DNA of 64,000 nt from Candidatus Omnitrophota bacterium (GCA_029570205.1 JAKQSI010000065.1:135489-199488), one strand, 5' to 3'; numbered from the stretch's first letter, positions 34,488 to 44,400 are shown. Translations and numbers: made by a program. Notes: generated by a model from the sequence alone, not told the origin.

Positions 34488-36845
34488 ATGGACACCTTGG
34501 CACAAGAAATCTTCGACAATGAAAAACGGCTGGCGGAAACCCTCCGATCTTATGGACTCGCATTGACTCCGGCGGAGGCGCAGCGCATCCGGCAACGCCT
34601 GAACCGTCCGCCCACATTGCCGGAACTGTTTATTTTCGATATCGAATGGAGCGAACACTGTTCGTATAAAAGCAGCAAAGCGCTTCTCAAGAAATACCTC
34701 CCGACCACCGGCAGCAAGGTCATCCAAGGCCCCGAAGAGGACGCCGGTATCCTGGAATTGACTGAATTCAACGGCGACCGGTACGGCATTGTGATCGCCC
34801 ATGAAAGCCACAACCACCCCTCGCAGGTGCTTCCGTTCGAGGGAGCGGCGACCGGTATCGGCGGGATTGTGCGGGATGTGGACTGTATGGGGGCACAGGT
34901 GATCGGCTCCGCGGACCCGCTGCGGTTCGGCGATCCCAACGGCAAACACGCCGAGCGCACACGCGCCATCGCCCAGGGTGTCATTGAGGGAATCTGGCAT
35001 TACGGAAACGCGCTGGGGATTCCCAATCTGGGCGGGGATGTTGTGTTCGATTCCGGCTATGATGACAACTGCCTGGTAAATGTCGTGGCGGTGGGCCTGG
35101 TTAAAGAGAACGAAATTATCCATAGCCGCGTGCCCGCGTGTGGGGTCGGCTATGACCTGATCCTGGTCGGTAAACCGACCGATTACACCGGCCTGGGCGG
35201 CGCATCGTTCGCATCCGGCACGTTGGACCAGAACGCCGACGAGGCCAATAAGGGCGCGGTACAGGTTCCCGACCCGTTCCTGAAAAATGTGCTTCTTCAC
35301 CGGAAGGCGAACGAGGCGGTCTGGCGCCGGGCACGGGAACTTGGCCTTGAAATCGGTATGAAAGATCTTGGCGCGGGCGGAATTGCCTGTGCCTCCTCGG
35401 AAATGGGCGCATCTGCCGGATTCGGCGTGGAGATCAATCTGGACCGTATCCATGTCGCGTTCCCGGATATCCCCAGCCAGGTCATTCTTTGCGCCGAGAC
35501 ACAGGAACGGTATCTGTTTGCTGTACCGCCGGAGTTCACGCCGGAAGTGCTGAAAATCTACAATGAGGACTGGGACCTTCCGCGCATCTGCTCCGGTGCG
35601 GGGGCGTCCCGGATTGGGACGGCCCTCAAAGAGCCGGTGATGCGCGTCCTTCGGGGCGGCGAGGTAGTCTGCGATCTGCCCATTGATTTTGTAGTAGAGG
35701 GTATTGCGTATAATCGGGAGAGTCGCAAGCCTGTCGTAGAGTTCCCTCCTGCATCTATTCCCAGACCTTCGGATATCGGAGAGATCACATTACGGCTTCT
35801 GGGAAGCCCGAATATCGGATCGAAGCATCCCGTCTATCATCATTATGATACCGAAATTCAGGGCAATGCAATTCTCCGTCCCGGCGAGGCGGATGCGGGG
35901 GTAATCGCTCCGCTGGATGGATGTTCTGCAGGTATGGCGCTTTCGGTAGACGGGAATCCGTCTTACGGTAAAATTTCTCCATATTGGGGCGGGGCCACGG
36001 CGGTAGCCGAGGCAATGCGCAATGTCGCCGCCGTTGGAGCGCGGCCTTACGGTCTGACCGACTGTCTCAATTACGGGAATCCTGAAGTCCCCGAAGATTT
36101 CTGGGCGCTGGAAGAGGGAATCAAGGGAATCTCCGATGCCGCGCGGAATCTGTACGATCCCAAGGGTGTTCCCGAAGCGATTCCGTTTGTCTCCGGCAAT
36201 GTGTCTCTTTACAACCGCTCGGTGACCGGCGTCTCGGTTCCTCCCTCGCCGATTATTTGCTGTGTGGGGGTTTTGGACGATTATTCCAAAGCCATCACGC
36301 AGGGTCTCAAACGGAGCGGCAATCGCATTCTGTTAGCCGGTGACCGCTTTGCGGAATTGGGCGGGTCCGCCTACGAACAGATTCTGGGATTGCCGGTCAG
36401 TCGGGAGATCCCCATCGTTCGCTACGAGCTGGAACGCGGACTCATTTACGGAACCGTGGAGGCTATTCACCGCGGCCTTATTTGCGCTGCGCATGACATC
36501 TCGAACGGAGGGCTGTTGATTTCCCTGGCGGAAATGATTCTAACCGCTCACCGCTCCGGTAATTTTGGATTACAGATCGACCTGGGAGAAATAAAGACCG
36601 ATCTTCGTCCCGACTATTTTCTGTTCAGCGAATCCAGCGGGTTTGTATTGGAGGTTCGGGATGAGGATGTCGCCGCCGTGAAGAGCCTGTTCCAGGAATA
36701 TCAGGTAGACATTCATACAATCGGTCGTGTAACCGATACTCGTCGGCTATCCGTAACCTGGACCGACAGGAAAGACATCTGTACGCTGCCGGTTCTTGTA
36801 ATGCGTGACACCTGGGAAAATGCCTTGACAGGGGTGTTTATTTGA
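34488..36845 (+). CDS. purL: phosphoribosylformylglycinamidine synthase subunit PurL
   Basis: A 785-residue protein, the size of the small PurL used with PurS and PurQ. Motifs include IEWSEHCSYKSSKALLKKY with the catalytic His, HESHNHPSQVLPFEGAATGIGGIVRD for Mg-ATP binding, GMKDLGAGGIACASSE in the first AIRS-like half, and the second half with GGATAVAEAMRNVAAVGARP and AAHDISNGGLLISLAEM. It makes FGAM from FGAR in purine synthesis in the cytoplasm. It stands alone: neither purS, purQ nor purF is nearby. Confidence 0.96.
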   Translation: MDTLAQEIFDNEKRLAETLRSYGLALTPAEAQRIRQRLNRPPTLPELFIFDIEWSEHCSYKSSKALLKKYLPTTGSKVIQGPEEDAGILELTEFNGDRYGIVIAHESHNHPSQVLPFEGAATGIGGIVRDVDCMGAQVIGSADPLRFGDPNGKHAERTRAIAQGVIEGIWHYGNALGIPNLGGDVVFDSGYDDNCLVNVVAVGLVKENEIIHSRVPACGVGYDLILVGKPTDYTGLGGASFASGTLDQNADEANKGAVQVPDPFLKNVLLHRKANEAVWRRARELGLEIGMKDLGAGGIACASSEMGASAGFGVEINLDRIHVAFPDIPSQVILCAETQERYLFAVPPEFTPEVLKIYNEDWDLPRICSGAGASRIGTALKEPVMRVLRGGEVVCDLPIDFVVEGIAYNRESRKPVVEFPPASIPRPSDIGEITLRLLGSPNIGSKHPVYHHYDTEIQGNAILRPGEADAGVIAPLDGCSAGMALSVDGNPSYGKISPYWGGATAVAEAMRNVAAVGARPYGLTDCLNYGNPEVPEDFWALEEGIKGISDAARNLYDPKGVPEAIPFVSGNVSLYNRSVTGVSVPPSPIICCVGVLDDYSKAITQGLKRSGNRILLAGDRFAELGGSAYEQILGLPVSREIPIVRYELERGLIYGTVEAIHRGLICAAHDISNGGLLISLAEMILTAHRSGNFGLQIDLGEIKTDLRPDYFLFSESSGFVLEVRDEDVAAVKSLFQEYQVDIHTIGRVTDTRRLSVTWTDRKDICTLPVLVMRDTWENALTGVFI

Positions 36846-36968
36846 ATTGACTTCCCTTCCCCCAATCCCCTTCCCCACGTATGGAGAAGGGAAGAGCGGC
36901 CTGGATTCCGGCTTTCGCCGGAATGACGCTCCTCTCCCTCTCCACCCTTGGAGAGGGGGGCAGGGGGT
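36846..36968. repeat. GC-rich intergenic repeat with three hairpins
   Basis: The spacer between purL and the DUF1080 gene is made of stacked hairpins: CTTCCCTTC...GAAGGGAAG (about 36851-36895), ATTCCGGC-TTTC-GCCGGAAT (36905-36924, perfect 8-bp arms followed by GACG) and CTCTCCA...TGGAGAG (36938-36955). The second is of the ATTCC-hairpin-GGAATGACG type common between genes of many bacteria. They may double as terminators for purL. Confidence 0.6.
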
Positions 36969-36985
36969 GAGGAAATAGATCGAAT

Positions 36986-37702
36986 TCACTCCAGCGGCCG
37001 GATGCGGATATTTCGGAACGAGACGCTCCCATGATCGCCCTGCAATACGATCGGCCCGGTTGCCCGTTCCTTTTCATGCACATACGGGCCGCCGGTTGCG
37101 CCGCACACATCGATATCCTCGAGGATCTTTGTGCCGTTGTGATAGACGGTCAGTCGTGCCTTTTTGGTCATTTTGCCGGAAGAGGCAACAGTCGGCGCGT
37201 GGAACACGATATCGAAACTCTGCCATTCCCCGGCGGGCTTGGAGGCATTGACTAACGGGGCCACCCGCCCGTAGAGAGATCCGTTTTCCCCCATTCCGGG
37301 AGGCCGTCCGAACGAATCCAGTAGTTGAATCTCATACTGCCCTTTGAGAAAGATACCGCTGTTGCTGTTTTTCGGCATGTTGAATTCGAGATACAATTCT
37401 ACGCTGCCGAATTCTGCTGTCGTTACCAGATCGGTTCCATGATCCAGAGGAAAGGCCCCGGTTGGAGTCGTGTTCACCATCGCCCCATCTTGAACGCTCC
37501 AACTATCTACACCATGGCGATGAGCCAATTTCCAGCCGGTCAAATCTTTACCGTTGAACAGTTCGATCCAGCCGTCCTCAGCGGTCCGGTAGAGGGCGGG
37601 TGTTGCATATTTGCAGGTTACGGCCCCGTGCCGTGGCGCGGAAGCACACGCGCCAAACAACAGTGCCATTGTGAAAATCGATCCATGTAAATATCGGGAC
37701 AT
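36986..37702 (-). CDS. DUF1080 lipoprotein
   Basis: A 238-residue protein starting at ATG 37702 (AGGAG six bases upstream). The lipobox LFGAC follows a hydrophobic run. The mature domain is DUF1080: WIELFNGKDLTGWKLAHRHG, YLEFNMPKNSNSGIFLKGQYEIQLLDSFG, EWQSFDIVFHAPT and GDHGSVSFRNIRIRPLE. It likely acts on sugars on the periplasmic side. Diverged from the DUF1080 copy at 9954-10643, so not a recent duplicate. It is downstream of the sialate esterase-like gene on the same strand. Confidence 0.9.
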   Translation of the reverse strand: MSRYLHGSIFTMALLFGACASAPRHGAVTCKYATPALYRTAEDGWIELFNGKDLTGWKLAHRHGVDSWSVQDGAMVNTTPTGAFPLDHGTDLVTTAEFGSVELYLEFNMPKNSNSGIFLKGQYEIQLLDSFGRPPGMGENGSLYGRVAPLVNASKPAGEWQSFDIVFHAPTVASSGKMTKKARLTVYHNGTKILEDIDVCGATGGPYVHEKERATGPIVLQGDHGSVSFRNIRIRPLE

Positions 37703-37752
37703 TTGTTTCTCCTGCATAACATTCCCTCACCCCAACCGTCTCCGGAAGTCCG

Positions 37753-37780
37753 GTAGGGGCACGTGGCAACGTGCCTCTAC
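37753..37780. repeat. GTAGGGGCACG hairpin repeat
   Basis: GTAGGGGCACGT and ACGTGCCTCTAC pair around GGCA with one G-U-type mismatch. A related hairpin is at 62630-62657. It lies directly after the stop codon of the esterase-like gene. Confidence 0.6.
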
Positions 37781-37781
37781 G

Positions 37782-39257
37782 TTACCGTTCTACCGGAATC
37801 GGGCCGAAAGCCGGGACCGCCATGTCCTTTTCGTCGACAACAGTGCAATACGTATCCGCGCCCCAGCCGTAGTAAAGAATCGAATCCGCCGGGGCTTCGG
37901 CCGCAAGATCCAATATGACAGCATTCGGGGTACTTTCCTCCAAACGCTGATCGTAAATCAGGTACAAATCAGCCCGGTCTTGATTCCGAATGGAGAACCC
38001 GTTTACTCGTCCCGGCCCGGTCAGTTTTCCGTTCACATTCTGGAATGTCACGATTACCTTGTGTCCGCCATCGTTCACATATTTCGCTGCCGGATCGGAC
38101 GGTCCGATGAGGATATCCGTCTGCCCGAACAGGTCGCGACAGGCCAGGTTCGCCAGCCGTTTGCCGAGTCGTTTGTGCCCTTCCGTCCCGACATGGATCG
38201 GATCGTCCAGTTCCAGATCCATCGCGGGTACTACCCCGCAGTGAGGAATCTCACCGGCCAGACGACGCTGGGCATCCTGAACGATATTCCAATCGTTAAT
38301 GGAAACCTTGTAATGGATAAACCGGCCGATCTGTACATAATAGAACGGCAGATCGGGTTCGTTGAAATCCTGTCGCACGGCCGTGATAAACTCTCGGAAT
38401 TTCTTCTCGTACTCGGGAGCGATGGTCGGGCTTGCATCCGATTCCCCCTGATACCACAGGATACCCTTTACTTTCCCTCCCACAACCTGGAAGCGCCGAA
38501 CCATGGAGCCGTACAGAGAAGCGCCCCCCTCGAATTTCTTGCCGAAATGCCATTGATCCATCGAGGTTCCACCGTGTGCACAGGGCACAAGACCAATCGG
38601 AATTCCGGTCCGCGCCACCATTTCTTTAGCGAACGGAAGCGCCGGCCCGGCCCCTTTCTTTGTGGCGTTTCGCCATTTTTCCGCCTCTTGTTTTCGTTTT
38701 GCTTCATCGGTTAGTTTTCCCCAGTGTACCGGGTCGATGGATTCCAGCAGAGCGTGAAGCGGCTCCTTCGCGATGGTCCATCGTTCCGCATACTCGTAAT
38801 TGTGAACCAGTGGCGAGGGTTCCTCCGCATTTGCCAGGTTGCCGTATCCCTGCATATTCGATTGCCCGGCCAAAATCCACAAGTCGCCGACCAGGATGTC
38901 CTTTATGGCTAACGGCTCGGATTCACTTTTCTTCAGACGGATTTGAATGGTATACGGACCGCCGACCGGAATCTTTTCGATTGTTCCATGCCAGATAGTG
39001 TCTTTGCACTCCGCAAGTGTTTGCCATTGAAGTCCATTAACGTTTTCGTTGTCCTTGAGAACTGTAAACTCAACAACAGCGTCCTTTTCGGATGTGCCTG
39101 AGACCTGCACAGATGCGGTGTTATCCGCGCCACGTTGCAGAACCTGAAAATCCATTAACCCCTCTGTAATCGCCAATTCCGCAGCCTTCGCCGTCAAAAC
39201 GAATACACACAGGAATATCCAACTCCATAGAAAAACAAATCGATGCCGTTGTTTCAT
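37782..39257 (-). CDS. sialate O-acetylesterase-like (SASA domain) secreted esterase
   Basis: A 491-residue protein starting at ATG 39257 with CCGGAGG upstream; it has a signal peptide ending near TAKAA. After an N-terminal beta domain, the SGNH-type core begins with DLWILAGQSNMQGYG (nucleophile Ser), GIPIGLVPCAHGGTSMDQW, GILWYQGESDAS and DDPIHVGTEGHKRLG containing the Asp/His pair. A C-terminal beta domain follows. SASA proteins remove acetyl groups from sugars; the acceptor here may be a plant or algal glycan rather than sialate. It is upstream of a DUF1080 gene on the same strand. Confidence 0.85.
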   Translation of the reverse strand: MKQRHRFVFLWSWIFLCVFVLTAKAAELAITEGLMDFQVLQRGADNTASVQVSGTSEKDAVVEFTVLKDNENVNGLQWQTLAECKDTIWHGTIEKIPVGGPYTIQIRLKKSESEPLAIKDILVGDLWILAGQSNMQGYGNLANAEEPSPLVHNYEYAERWTIAKEPLHALLESIDPVHWGKLTDEAKRKQEAEKWRNATKKGAGPALPFAKEMVARTGIPIGLVPCAHGGTSMDQWHFGKKFEGGASLYGSMVRRFQVVGGKVKGILWYQGESDASPTIAPEYEKKFREFITAVRQDFNEPDLPFYYVQIGRFIHYKVSINDWNIVQDAQRRLAGEIPHCGVVPAMDLELDDPIHVGTEGHKRLGKRLANLACRDLFGQTDILIGPSDPAAKYVNDGGHKVIVTFQNVNGKLTGPGRVNGFSIRNQDRADLYLIYDQRLEESTPNAVILDLAAEAPADSILYYGWGADTYCTVVDEKDMAVPAFGPIPVER

Positions 39258-39319
39258 CGAAATACCTCCGGTTCGGATTTCACAATGCACATTATTTTTA
39301 GGGCAAATCGCCGTCGGAT

Positions 39320-40300
39320 TCAAGAAGAGCCGGCAGGGGAACCGGCGACAGAATGACCCGCCGATTGGGATCGCGTTCGTTCTCTCCATAATTCGATATA
39401 TTGATTGAGAACAGCCGTGGCAATCAGGACCACGCCGACCACAATGGTCTGAACCACGGTTTTCACCGCAAGCAGATGCATTCCATAGATCATGGTCCTT
39501 ACAATCAGCAGCCCCAGGATGGTTCCCAGAATGGTTCCCTTGCCGCCGGTGATCTGGGTACCGCCGAGCACCACGCAGGTGATGACATCCAGTTCATATC
39601 CCGTCCCGGCATCGGCCTTTGCGGTGTTGGCATGGGCGGTAAGCGCCACGCCTGCGAGACCCGCCGAGAGTCCGCTAATCGCATATAACCACAATTTTAC
39701 CTTGTCTACCGGAACCGCCGCAAACCGTGCCGCTGTCTCATTATCGCCGATCGCGTAGATCATCCTGCCGAATCGGCTCCGATGAAGAAGGATGTATGCG
39801 ATTACCAGCACAGCGATCAATAACGGCATTTGCGCAGGAATTCCGGCAAAGTTCCGCTGTCCGAAAAACTGAAACCACTGGGGAAAATTCGTCACCGAGG
39901 CGGCTTGACTGATCGCGAGCGCAATGCCCCGATACAGCGCCAGCGTCGCCAGTGTTGCAATCAGCGGCGGAATTCGGCCATATACAATACAGATCCCATT
40001 CAGCAATCCGGCTAAGGCTCCCGATAAAACACCAATCAGAACCGCTAACGGCAGCGGAAATCCTGCCTGCCAGGTGAACCCCAGCACAATCCCGGACATG
40101 CCCAGGATCGAACCGACGGACAGATCAATCCCTCCGGTAATAATCACCGCCGTCATCGCGGCGGACATAACTCCGGTTGTTACCAGGTATCGGCTGGCCT
40201 CCCGCAAGTTGTCTACATCCATAAAGCGCGGCGACAGTATGCTCAGCGCCACGATCAGAACAATCCACACCACAAGGCGTCCGATTTCCGAGAGGGTCAC
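39320..40300 (-). CDS. ribose-type ABC transporter permease
   Basis: A 326-residue RbsC-like inner-membrane protein. Signatures are MTAVIITGGIDLSVGSILGMSG, LNGICIVYGRIPPLIATLATLALYRGIA, AARFAAVPVDKVKLWLYAISGLSAGLAGV and VVLGGTQITGGKGTILGTILG. It starts with GTG overlapping the stop of the ATPase-permease fusion (GTGA), so both are made together. It would form a heterodimeric channel with the fused permease domain for import of a monosaccharide. Confidence 0.94.
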   Translation of the reverse strand: MTLSEIGRLVVWIVLIVALSILSPRFMDVDNLREASRYLVTTGVMSAAMTAVIITGGIDLSVGSILGMSGIVLGFTWQAGFPLPLAVLIGVLSGALAGLLNGICIVYGRIPPLIATLATLALYRGIALAISQAASVTNFPQWFQFFGQRNFAGIPAQMPLLIAVLVIAYILLHRSRFGRMIYAIGDNETAARFAAVPVDKVKLWLYAISGLSAGLAGVALTAHANTAKADAGTGYELDVITCVVLGGTQITGGKGTILGTILGLLIVRTMIYGMHLLAVKTVVQTIVVGVVLIATAVLNQYIELWRERTRSQSAGHSVAGSPAGSS

Positions 40301-42801
40301 AATCCGGTCCCCCTTTGGCAGCGTGCCGTATCCACGACTACCGCGCCCAGAATGAATACTCCAACCGCCACTCCTTCCCAGTAAGTAGATATATGCAAAA
40401 GGACCATTGCGTTCGACAAAATGCCCAGCAGCAGCGAGCCGAGCAGCGAGCCGAACACCGAACCGCTGCCGCCCATGATATTCGTACCGCCGATCACGGT
40501 CGCCGCGATGACTTTCAATTCAAACCCGATACCGGTATTGGTTTGTACTTCGCCATACCGTCCCGCGTAAATCACACCGCCCAAGCCGGTCAAGACGCCG
40601 CAAAGAGTAAAGGTCCGAATCAATACCTTACCGGTATGAATCCCGATCAGGCGCGCCACGCGAGGATTACTGCCGGAAGCATACACCATCCGCCCCGATT
40701 CCAGGTATCGCAAGGCCAGTCCGAACAGGATCACTACGATTCCCGCTGTCCATACCGGAATCGGGATCGCCAGAAAATCCCCCTGCCCGAAATCGGTGAG
40801 TGTCTCCGGGACATTCATTACCCAACGCCCCCGTGTCCAAAGCACTATCATCCCGCGATAGATCCCCATGGTTCCAAGTGTCACGATGATCGGATGAACT
40901 CTGCCGGATACGCTCACGCTGCCGTTGATAAATCCCAGCACGCCCCCCGCAAGACAGGCTGCAAACAAGACAGGAACGAACTCCCAGCCGCTTTTCGCGA
41001 GCAGCGCCGCGCAGGTAGCCGATGCCGCCAGAATCGCCCCCACCGAGATATCGATGCCGCCCGCAACAATTACCAATGTCATCCCGGTAGCGGCAATAGA
41101 GAGCACACTGATATTGGTCAGAATGTCCCGCGCGTTCTGGACTGTGGCGAATCCCGGTGTCAGCCGGGCCAGGATGGGAACCACCGCCAGCAGGAACAGG
41201 GTCAAGATGGTCTCACGCCGATGGCTCAGCGTTCTCAAGAATCGGATTGTGCCTTTCTGTTCCGTAACGGAAGGTCTTTCGATATCTCTGGTAGAGATTT
41301 CAGGTACACGATCCTCTGGGAATGCGCTGCGGCCGACTTGTTCCTCATTCGTCTCGCCGCGCTGGAACTGCGCGACCAGCCTTCCTTCACGCATTACCCC
41401 AATTCGGTCGCTCATTCCGAGAACTTCCGGCAGTTCCGAGGAGATGAGGAGAATAGCCATGCCTTCGGAGGCCAGGTGACCCATCAACCGATGGATTTCC
41501 GCTTTGGCTCCGACGTCGACTCCACGAGTCGGTTCATCAAGGATCAGAATACGGGGTTTTGTGAGTAGCCATCGCCCCAGCACTACCTTTTGCTGGTTGC
41601 CCCCTGAGAGTGTAGACACAACCTGTTCCGGCCCCCGTGTGCGGATATCCAGTGATGCAATTTGCTCGGTTACCCGCCTTCGCTCTTCGCTCCGGTCAAC
41701 AAGGCCATAGTGCGAGATTTCCCGGAGAATCGCAATGGTCATGTTGTCGCGAACCGTCAGGCCATGAAAAAGTCCCTGTACGAGGCGGTCCTCCGGTACA
41801 TACACCACTCCGGCCTCGAGCGCATCGCCCGGCGAGCGGAACATGCGACGAATACCATCCAGTTCGATTTCGCCTGCGGATTTCCGCAGGCCGACGATCG
41901 CCTGTGCCAACTCGGAACGTCCCGCCCCAACCAGCCCATACAGCCCGACGATTTCCCCGCGATGAAGGGTGAGATGAATGCCGTGAAAAGCGCCGTTTGG
42001 GTCTGTGAAATCTCGAACTTGCAGGGCCGGATCTCCCGCTTGGGTCTCTTCTTTCGGGAAGAACGCTGAAACCTCACGTCCCACCATCGCACGGATGATC
42101 TCGTCGCGATTCGTTTCATGCGTCGGAACAGAAAGAACCCGCTGCCCGTCCCGCAAAACGGTTACCCTGTCGGCAATCGCAAACACCTCATTCATTCGGT
42201 GGGTGACATAGAGAATTGCCGCGCCCGAGCGTTTGAGATTCTCGACCTGCTCAAACAGGATGCGGACCTCCCGTTCTGTAAGCGAGGCGGTCGGTTCGTC
42301 CATGACGATGATTCTTGCCTGCTGGGCGAGTGCAGCAGCAATCTCCACCATTTGCCGCTGCGCGGCGGAGAGGGCGCGGCCAGGAGTTTCCGGCGGGAGT
42401 TTTTCACCCAATTGCTGAAAAAGATCCCCGGCTCGTTTATGATTCTCTTTCCAGCGAAGGATCGGGCCGGGACCTTTCAGGAGTCCCCGTCCCAGGAAAA
42501 GGTTCTCTGTGATAGACAGGTCCGGGAACAAGTCCAGTTCCTGGTGAATCACCGCGATCCCGAGCGACCGGGATCGAATGGGGTCTGTGATTCGCACCGG
42601 ATTTCCGTTCTGAAAAATCTCACCGGAATCGGGAGAATGAACTCCGGCCAGGATTTTAATCAACGTAGATTTTCCTGCGCCATTCTCCCCGACCAGTGCA
42701 TGTACTTCCCCCGGTCGGAGGTCCAGGTCCACTTCCCGTAATGCCTGCACACCGGGAAAGGATTTCGATATACGGTGAAGGGAGAGAAGATTCTGTTCCA
42801 T
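40297..42801 (-). CDS. ribose-type ABC importer: ATPase fused to permease
   Basis: An 834-residue protein with three parts. Residues about 5-245 are the first ATPase half (Walker A GENGAGKST, signature SAAQRQMVEIAAALA, Walker B IIVMDEPTASL). Residues about 258-500 are the second half with the degenerate P-loop VGAGRSELAQAI and a good signature LSGGNQQKV, as in RbsA/MglA. Residues about 525-830 are an RbsC-like permease (TLVIVAGGIDISVGAILAASA, VIGGTNIMGGSGSVFGS). RbsA and RbsC are normally separate polypeptides. A second permease is coupled downstream. No substrate-binding protein is encoded nearby, so the sugar is unknown; rhamnose is possible because RhaT-type importers use two different permeases. 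Confidence 0.92.
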   Translation of the reverse strand: MEQNLLSLHRISKSFPGVQALREVDLDLRPGEVHALVGENGAGKSTLIKILAGVHSPDSGEIFQNGNPVRITDPIRSRSLGIAVIHQELDLFPDLSITENLFLGRGLLKGPGPILRWKENHKRAGDLFQQLGEKLPPETPGRALSAAQRQMVEIAAALAQQARIIVMDEPTASLTEREVRILFEQVENLKRSGAAILYVTHRMNEVFAIADRVTVLRDGQRVLSVPTHETNRDEIIRAMVGREVSAFFPKEETQAGDPALQVRDFTDPNGAFHGIHLTLHRGEIVGLYGLVGAGRSELAQAIVGLRKSAGEIELDGIRRMFRSPGDALEAGVVYVPEDRLVQGLFHGLTVRDNMTIAILREISHYGLVDRSEERRRVTEQIASLDIRTRGPEQVVSTLSGGNQQKVVLGRWLLTKPRILILDEPTRGVDVGAKAEIHRLMGHLASEGMAILLISSELPEVLGMSDRIGVMREGRLVAQFQRGETNEEQVGRSAFPEDRVPEISTRDIERPSVTEQKGTIRFLRTLSHRRETILTLFLLAVVPILARLTPGFATVQNARDILTNISVLSIAATGMTLVIVAGGIDISVGAILAASATCAALLAKSGWEFVPVLFAACLAGGVLGFINGSVSVSGRVHPIIVTLGTMGIYRGMIVLWTRGRWVMNVPETLTDFGQGDFLAIPIPVWTAGIVVILFGLALRYLESGRMVYASGSNPRVARLIGIHTGKVLIRTFTLCGVLTGLGGVIYAGRYGEVQTNTGIGFELKVIAATVIGGTNIMGGSGSVFGSLLGSLLLGILSNAMVLLHISTYWEGVAVGVFILGAVVVDTARCQRGTGL

Positions 42802-42932
42802 GAGTTCAGTATGAATCGATATTGTAAACGCAAGTTTGCGTTGATGAAGGGCTTACTGTGATTGAATAATTCTTCGCAATGGCGCACACTACCGTCGAAA
42901 CAATTCGCCACAGGAATCCAAGGGAGCAAGTG

Positions 42933-43115
42933 ATGCGAAACGCCGCTTTTGAATGCCCCGGCTGCACCGCAAAGAATCGAATTTCTGTCGATCCGGAGGA
43001 AGGCGAATATCAGCAGACCGTTGTGACGTGCAGCAATTGCGGGCGGGATGTAGTTGTTGAAATCAGCATCGACCCGGAGACGCTGAAAATCTCCATCTTC
43101 GCCGAAACGGAATGA
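42933..43115 (+). CDS. CPXCG-motif small zinc-binding protein
   Basis: A 60-residue protein from ATG 42933 with AGGGAG upstream; the in-frame extension to 42879 lacks a ribosome site. Cys8-Cys11 (ECPGC) and Cys33-Cys36 (TCSNC) form a likely zinc ribbon, followed by a short acidic beta-rich tail ISIDPETLKISIFAE. It fits the CPXCG family of unknown role. It is divergent from the ABC importer. Confidence 0.75.
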   Translation: MRNAAFECPGCTAKNRISVDPEEGEYQQTVVTCSNCGRDVVVEISIDPETLKISIFAETE

Positions 43116-43127
43116 TGGCACGGGATG

Positions 43128-43162
43128 CTCCTCTCTCCACCCCTGGAGAGAGAAGCCGGGGG
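43128..43162. repeat. CTCTCTCCA hairpin repeat
   Basis: CTCTCTCCA and TGGAGAGAG pair around CCCC; the motif then continues as AAGCCGGGGGTGAG. It is of the same CTCTCC/GGAGAG type as 36938-36955 and 44323-44341, between the convergent CPXCG and ruvB genes. Confidence 0.5.
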
Positions 43163-43176
43163 TGAGAATTCCTGTC

Positions 43177-44217
43177 TCAAAGTTCCGACAGCAAATCCGA
43201 CTGGGGGCTGACATGCCCACGCAGGGAAATACCCAGATGGGCATAGGCGTGGGCTGTGGCGACCCGTCCCGCCGGAGTCCGGTTCAGAAAACCGATCTGG
43301 ATCAGGTACGGCTCGTAAACCTCTTCGAGAGTCCGCTCATCCTCCCCCAGCGCGGCGCATATTGTTTTGATTCCCACCGGTCCCCCGCCGAACTTCTCGA
43401 TGAGAGTCCTCAAGATCAGATGGTCCGTGTGATCGAGACCCATGTTGTCCACTTCCAGCAGATCCAGTGCCTCGCGGGCAACCTCGGCGGTGATCACGCC
43501 ATCACGTCGGACCTGTGCATAATCGCGCACCCGCTTGAGGAGCCGGTTGGCGACGCGCGGGGTTCCACGGGATCGACGAGCCAGTTCCTGAATCCCTTCC
43601 TCTTCGCACTCCACTTCCAGGATACGGGCGGAGCGCCGAAGAATCTGCGCGATTTCCTTCTCGTTATAGAATCCCAGGCGAAGTTGGATACCGAAGCGGT
43701 CACGCAACGGGCCGGTGAGCAGCCCGGATCGCGTGGTCGCGCCGACTAATGTAAACGGATGCACATCAATTTGAATCGTCTTTGCGTGCGGGCCTTCCCC
43801 CAGGACAATATCAATGAAGAAATCCTCCATCGCCGGATAAAGGCATTCCTCTACGACGCGGTTCAAGCGATGGATTTCGTCGATAAAAAGAACATCGCCC
43901 TTCGCAAGGTCCGCCGTCAGCAGCGCGGCCAGATCATCCTTTCGTTCCAAAACGGGACCGGAGGTGGTACGCAACCCGACTCCCATCTGAGCCGCGATAA
44001 TATGAGCCAGCGTGGTTTTTCCCAACCCGGGGGGACCGGCGACCAACACATGATCCAGCGCGTCTCCGCGCGCACGGGCAGCCTCAATACAGATGCTCAG
44101 CGTTTTCTTGATCTGTTCCTGGCCGATAAACTCATCCAGGGTCCTTGGACGAAGTGTCGCCTGAAAGATCTCTTCGCCTTCTTCTATTCGATTTCCTCCG
44201 GTGATTCGCTCGTTCAT
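43177..44217 (-). CDS. ruvB: Holliday junction branch-migration ATPase RuvB
   Basis: A 346-residue AAA+ protein. It shows [19 protein letters not shown] at the N terminus, Walker [10 protein letters not shown], Walker [11 protein letters not shown], sensor 1 GATTRSG, the arginine-finger GPLRDRFG and a winged-helix C terminus with [29 protein letters not shown]. RuvB hexamers drive branch migration with RuvA. RuvA and RuvC are not adjacent. The C terminus is about ten residues longer than in E. coli RuvB. Confidence 0.97.
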   Translation of the reverse strand: MNERITGGNRIEEGEEIFQATLRPRTLDEFIGQEQIKKTLSICIEAARARGDALDHVLVAGPPGLGKTTLAHIIAAQMGVGLRTTSGPVLERKDDLAALLTADLAKGDVLFIDEIHRLNRVVEECLYPAMEDFFIDIVLGEGPHAKTIQIDVHPFTLVGATTRSGLLTGPLRDRFGIQLRLGFYNEKEIAQILRRSARILEVECEEEGIQELARRSRGTPRVANRLLKRVRDYAQVRRDGVITAEVAREALDLLEVDNMGLDHTDHLILRTLIEKFGGGPVGIKTICAALGEDERTLEEVYEPYLIQIGFLNRTPAGRVATAHAYAHLGISLRGHVSPQSDLLSEL

Positions 44218-44322
44218 GTTTTCATCCGATAGATCATTGCCGAAAGGGTATCATGGGGAGCAGGGAACTGCCATGATTCCTCGCGGAACTCATGCTACAT
44301 TGAGCGATGATAAGATCGGTTG

Positions 44323-44341
44323 CCTCTCCCTCCGGGAGAGG
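44323..44341. repeat. CCTCTCCC-GGGAGAGG hairpin repeat
   Basis: Perfect 8-bp arms around TCC, followed by TTAGGGTGACGG, in the 183-base divergent spacer of ruvB and the Wzt-like gene. The same element type occurs at 43128-43162 and inside the start of the gene at 22434. Confidence 0.55.
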
Positions 44342-44400
44342 TTAGGGTGACGGAATAGGAGTGCGGAGTATAGGTTGATACCAAGAGGAAGAGAGTTCCC

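Noticed and set aside
34218-35453. 411-codon minus-strand frame
   Set aside because: Antisense shadow of purL, which is certain.
40315-41568. 417-codon plus-strand frame
   Set aside because: Antisense to the ATPase-permease fusion; repetitive His/Gln/Asp composition typical of antisense reads.
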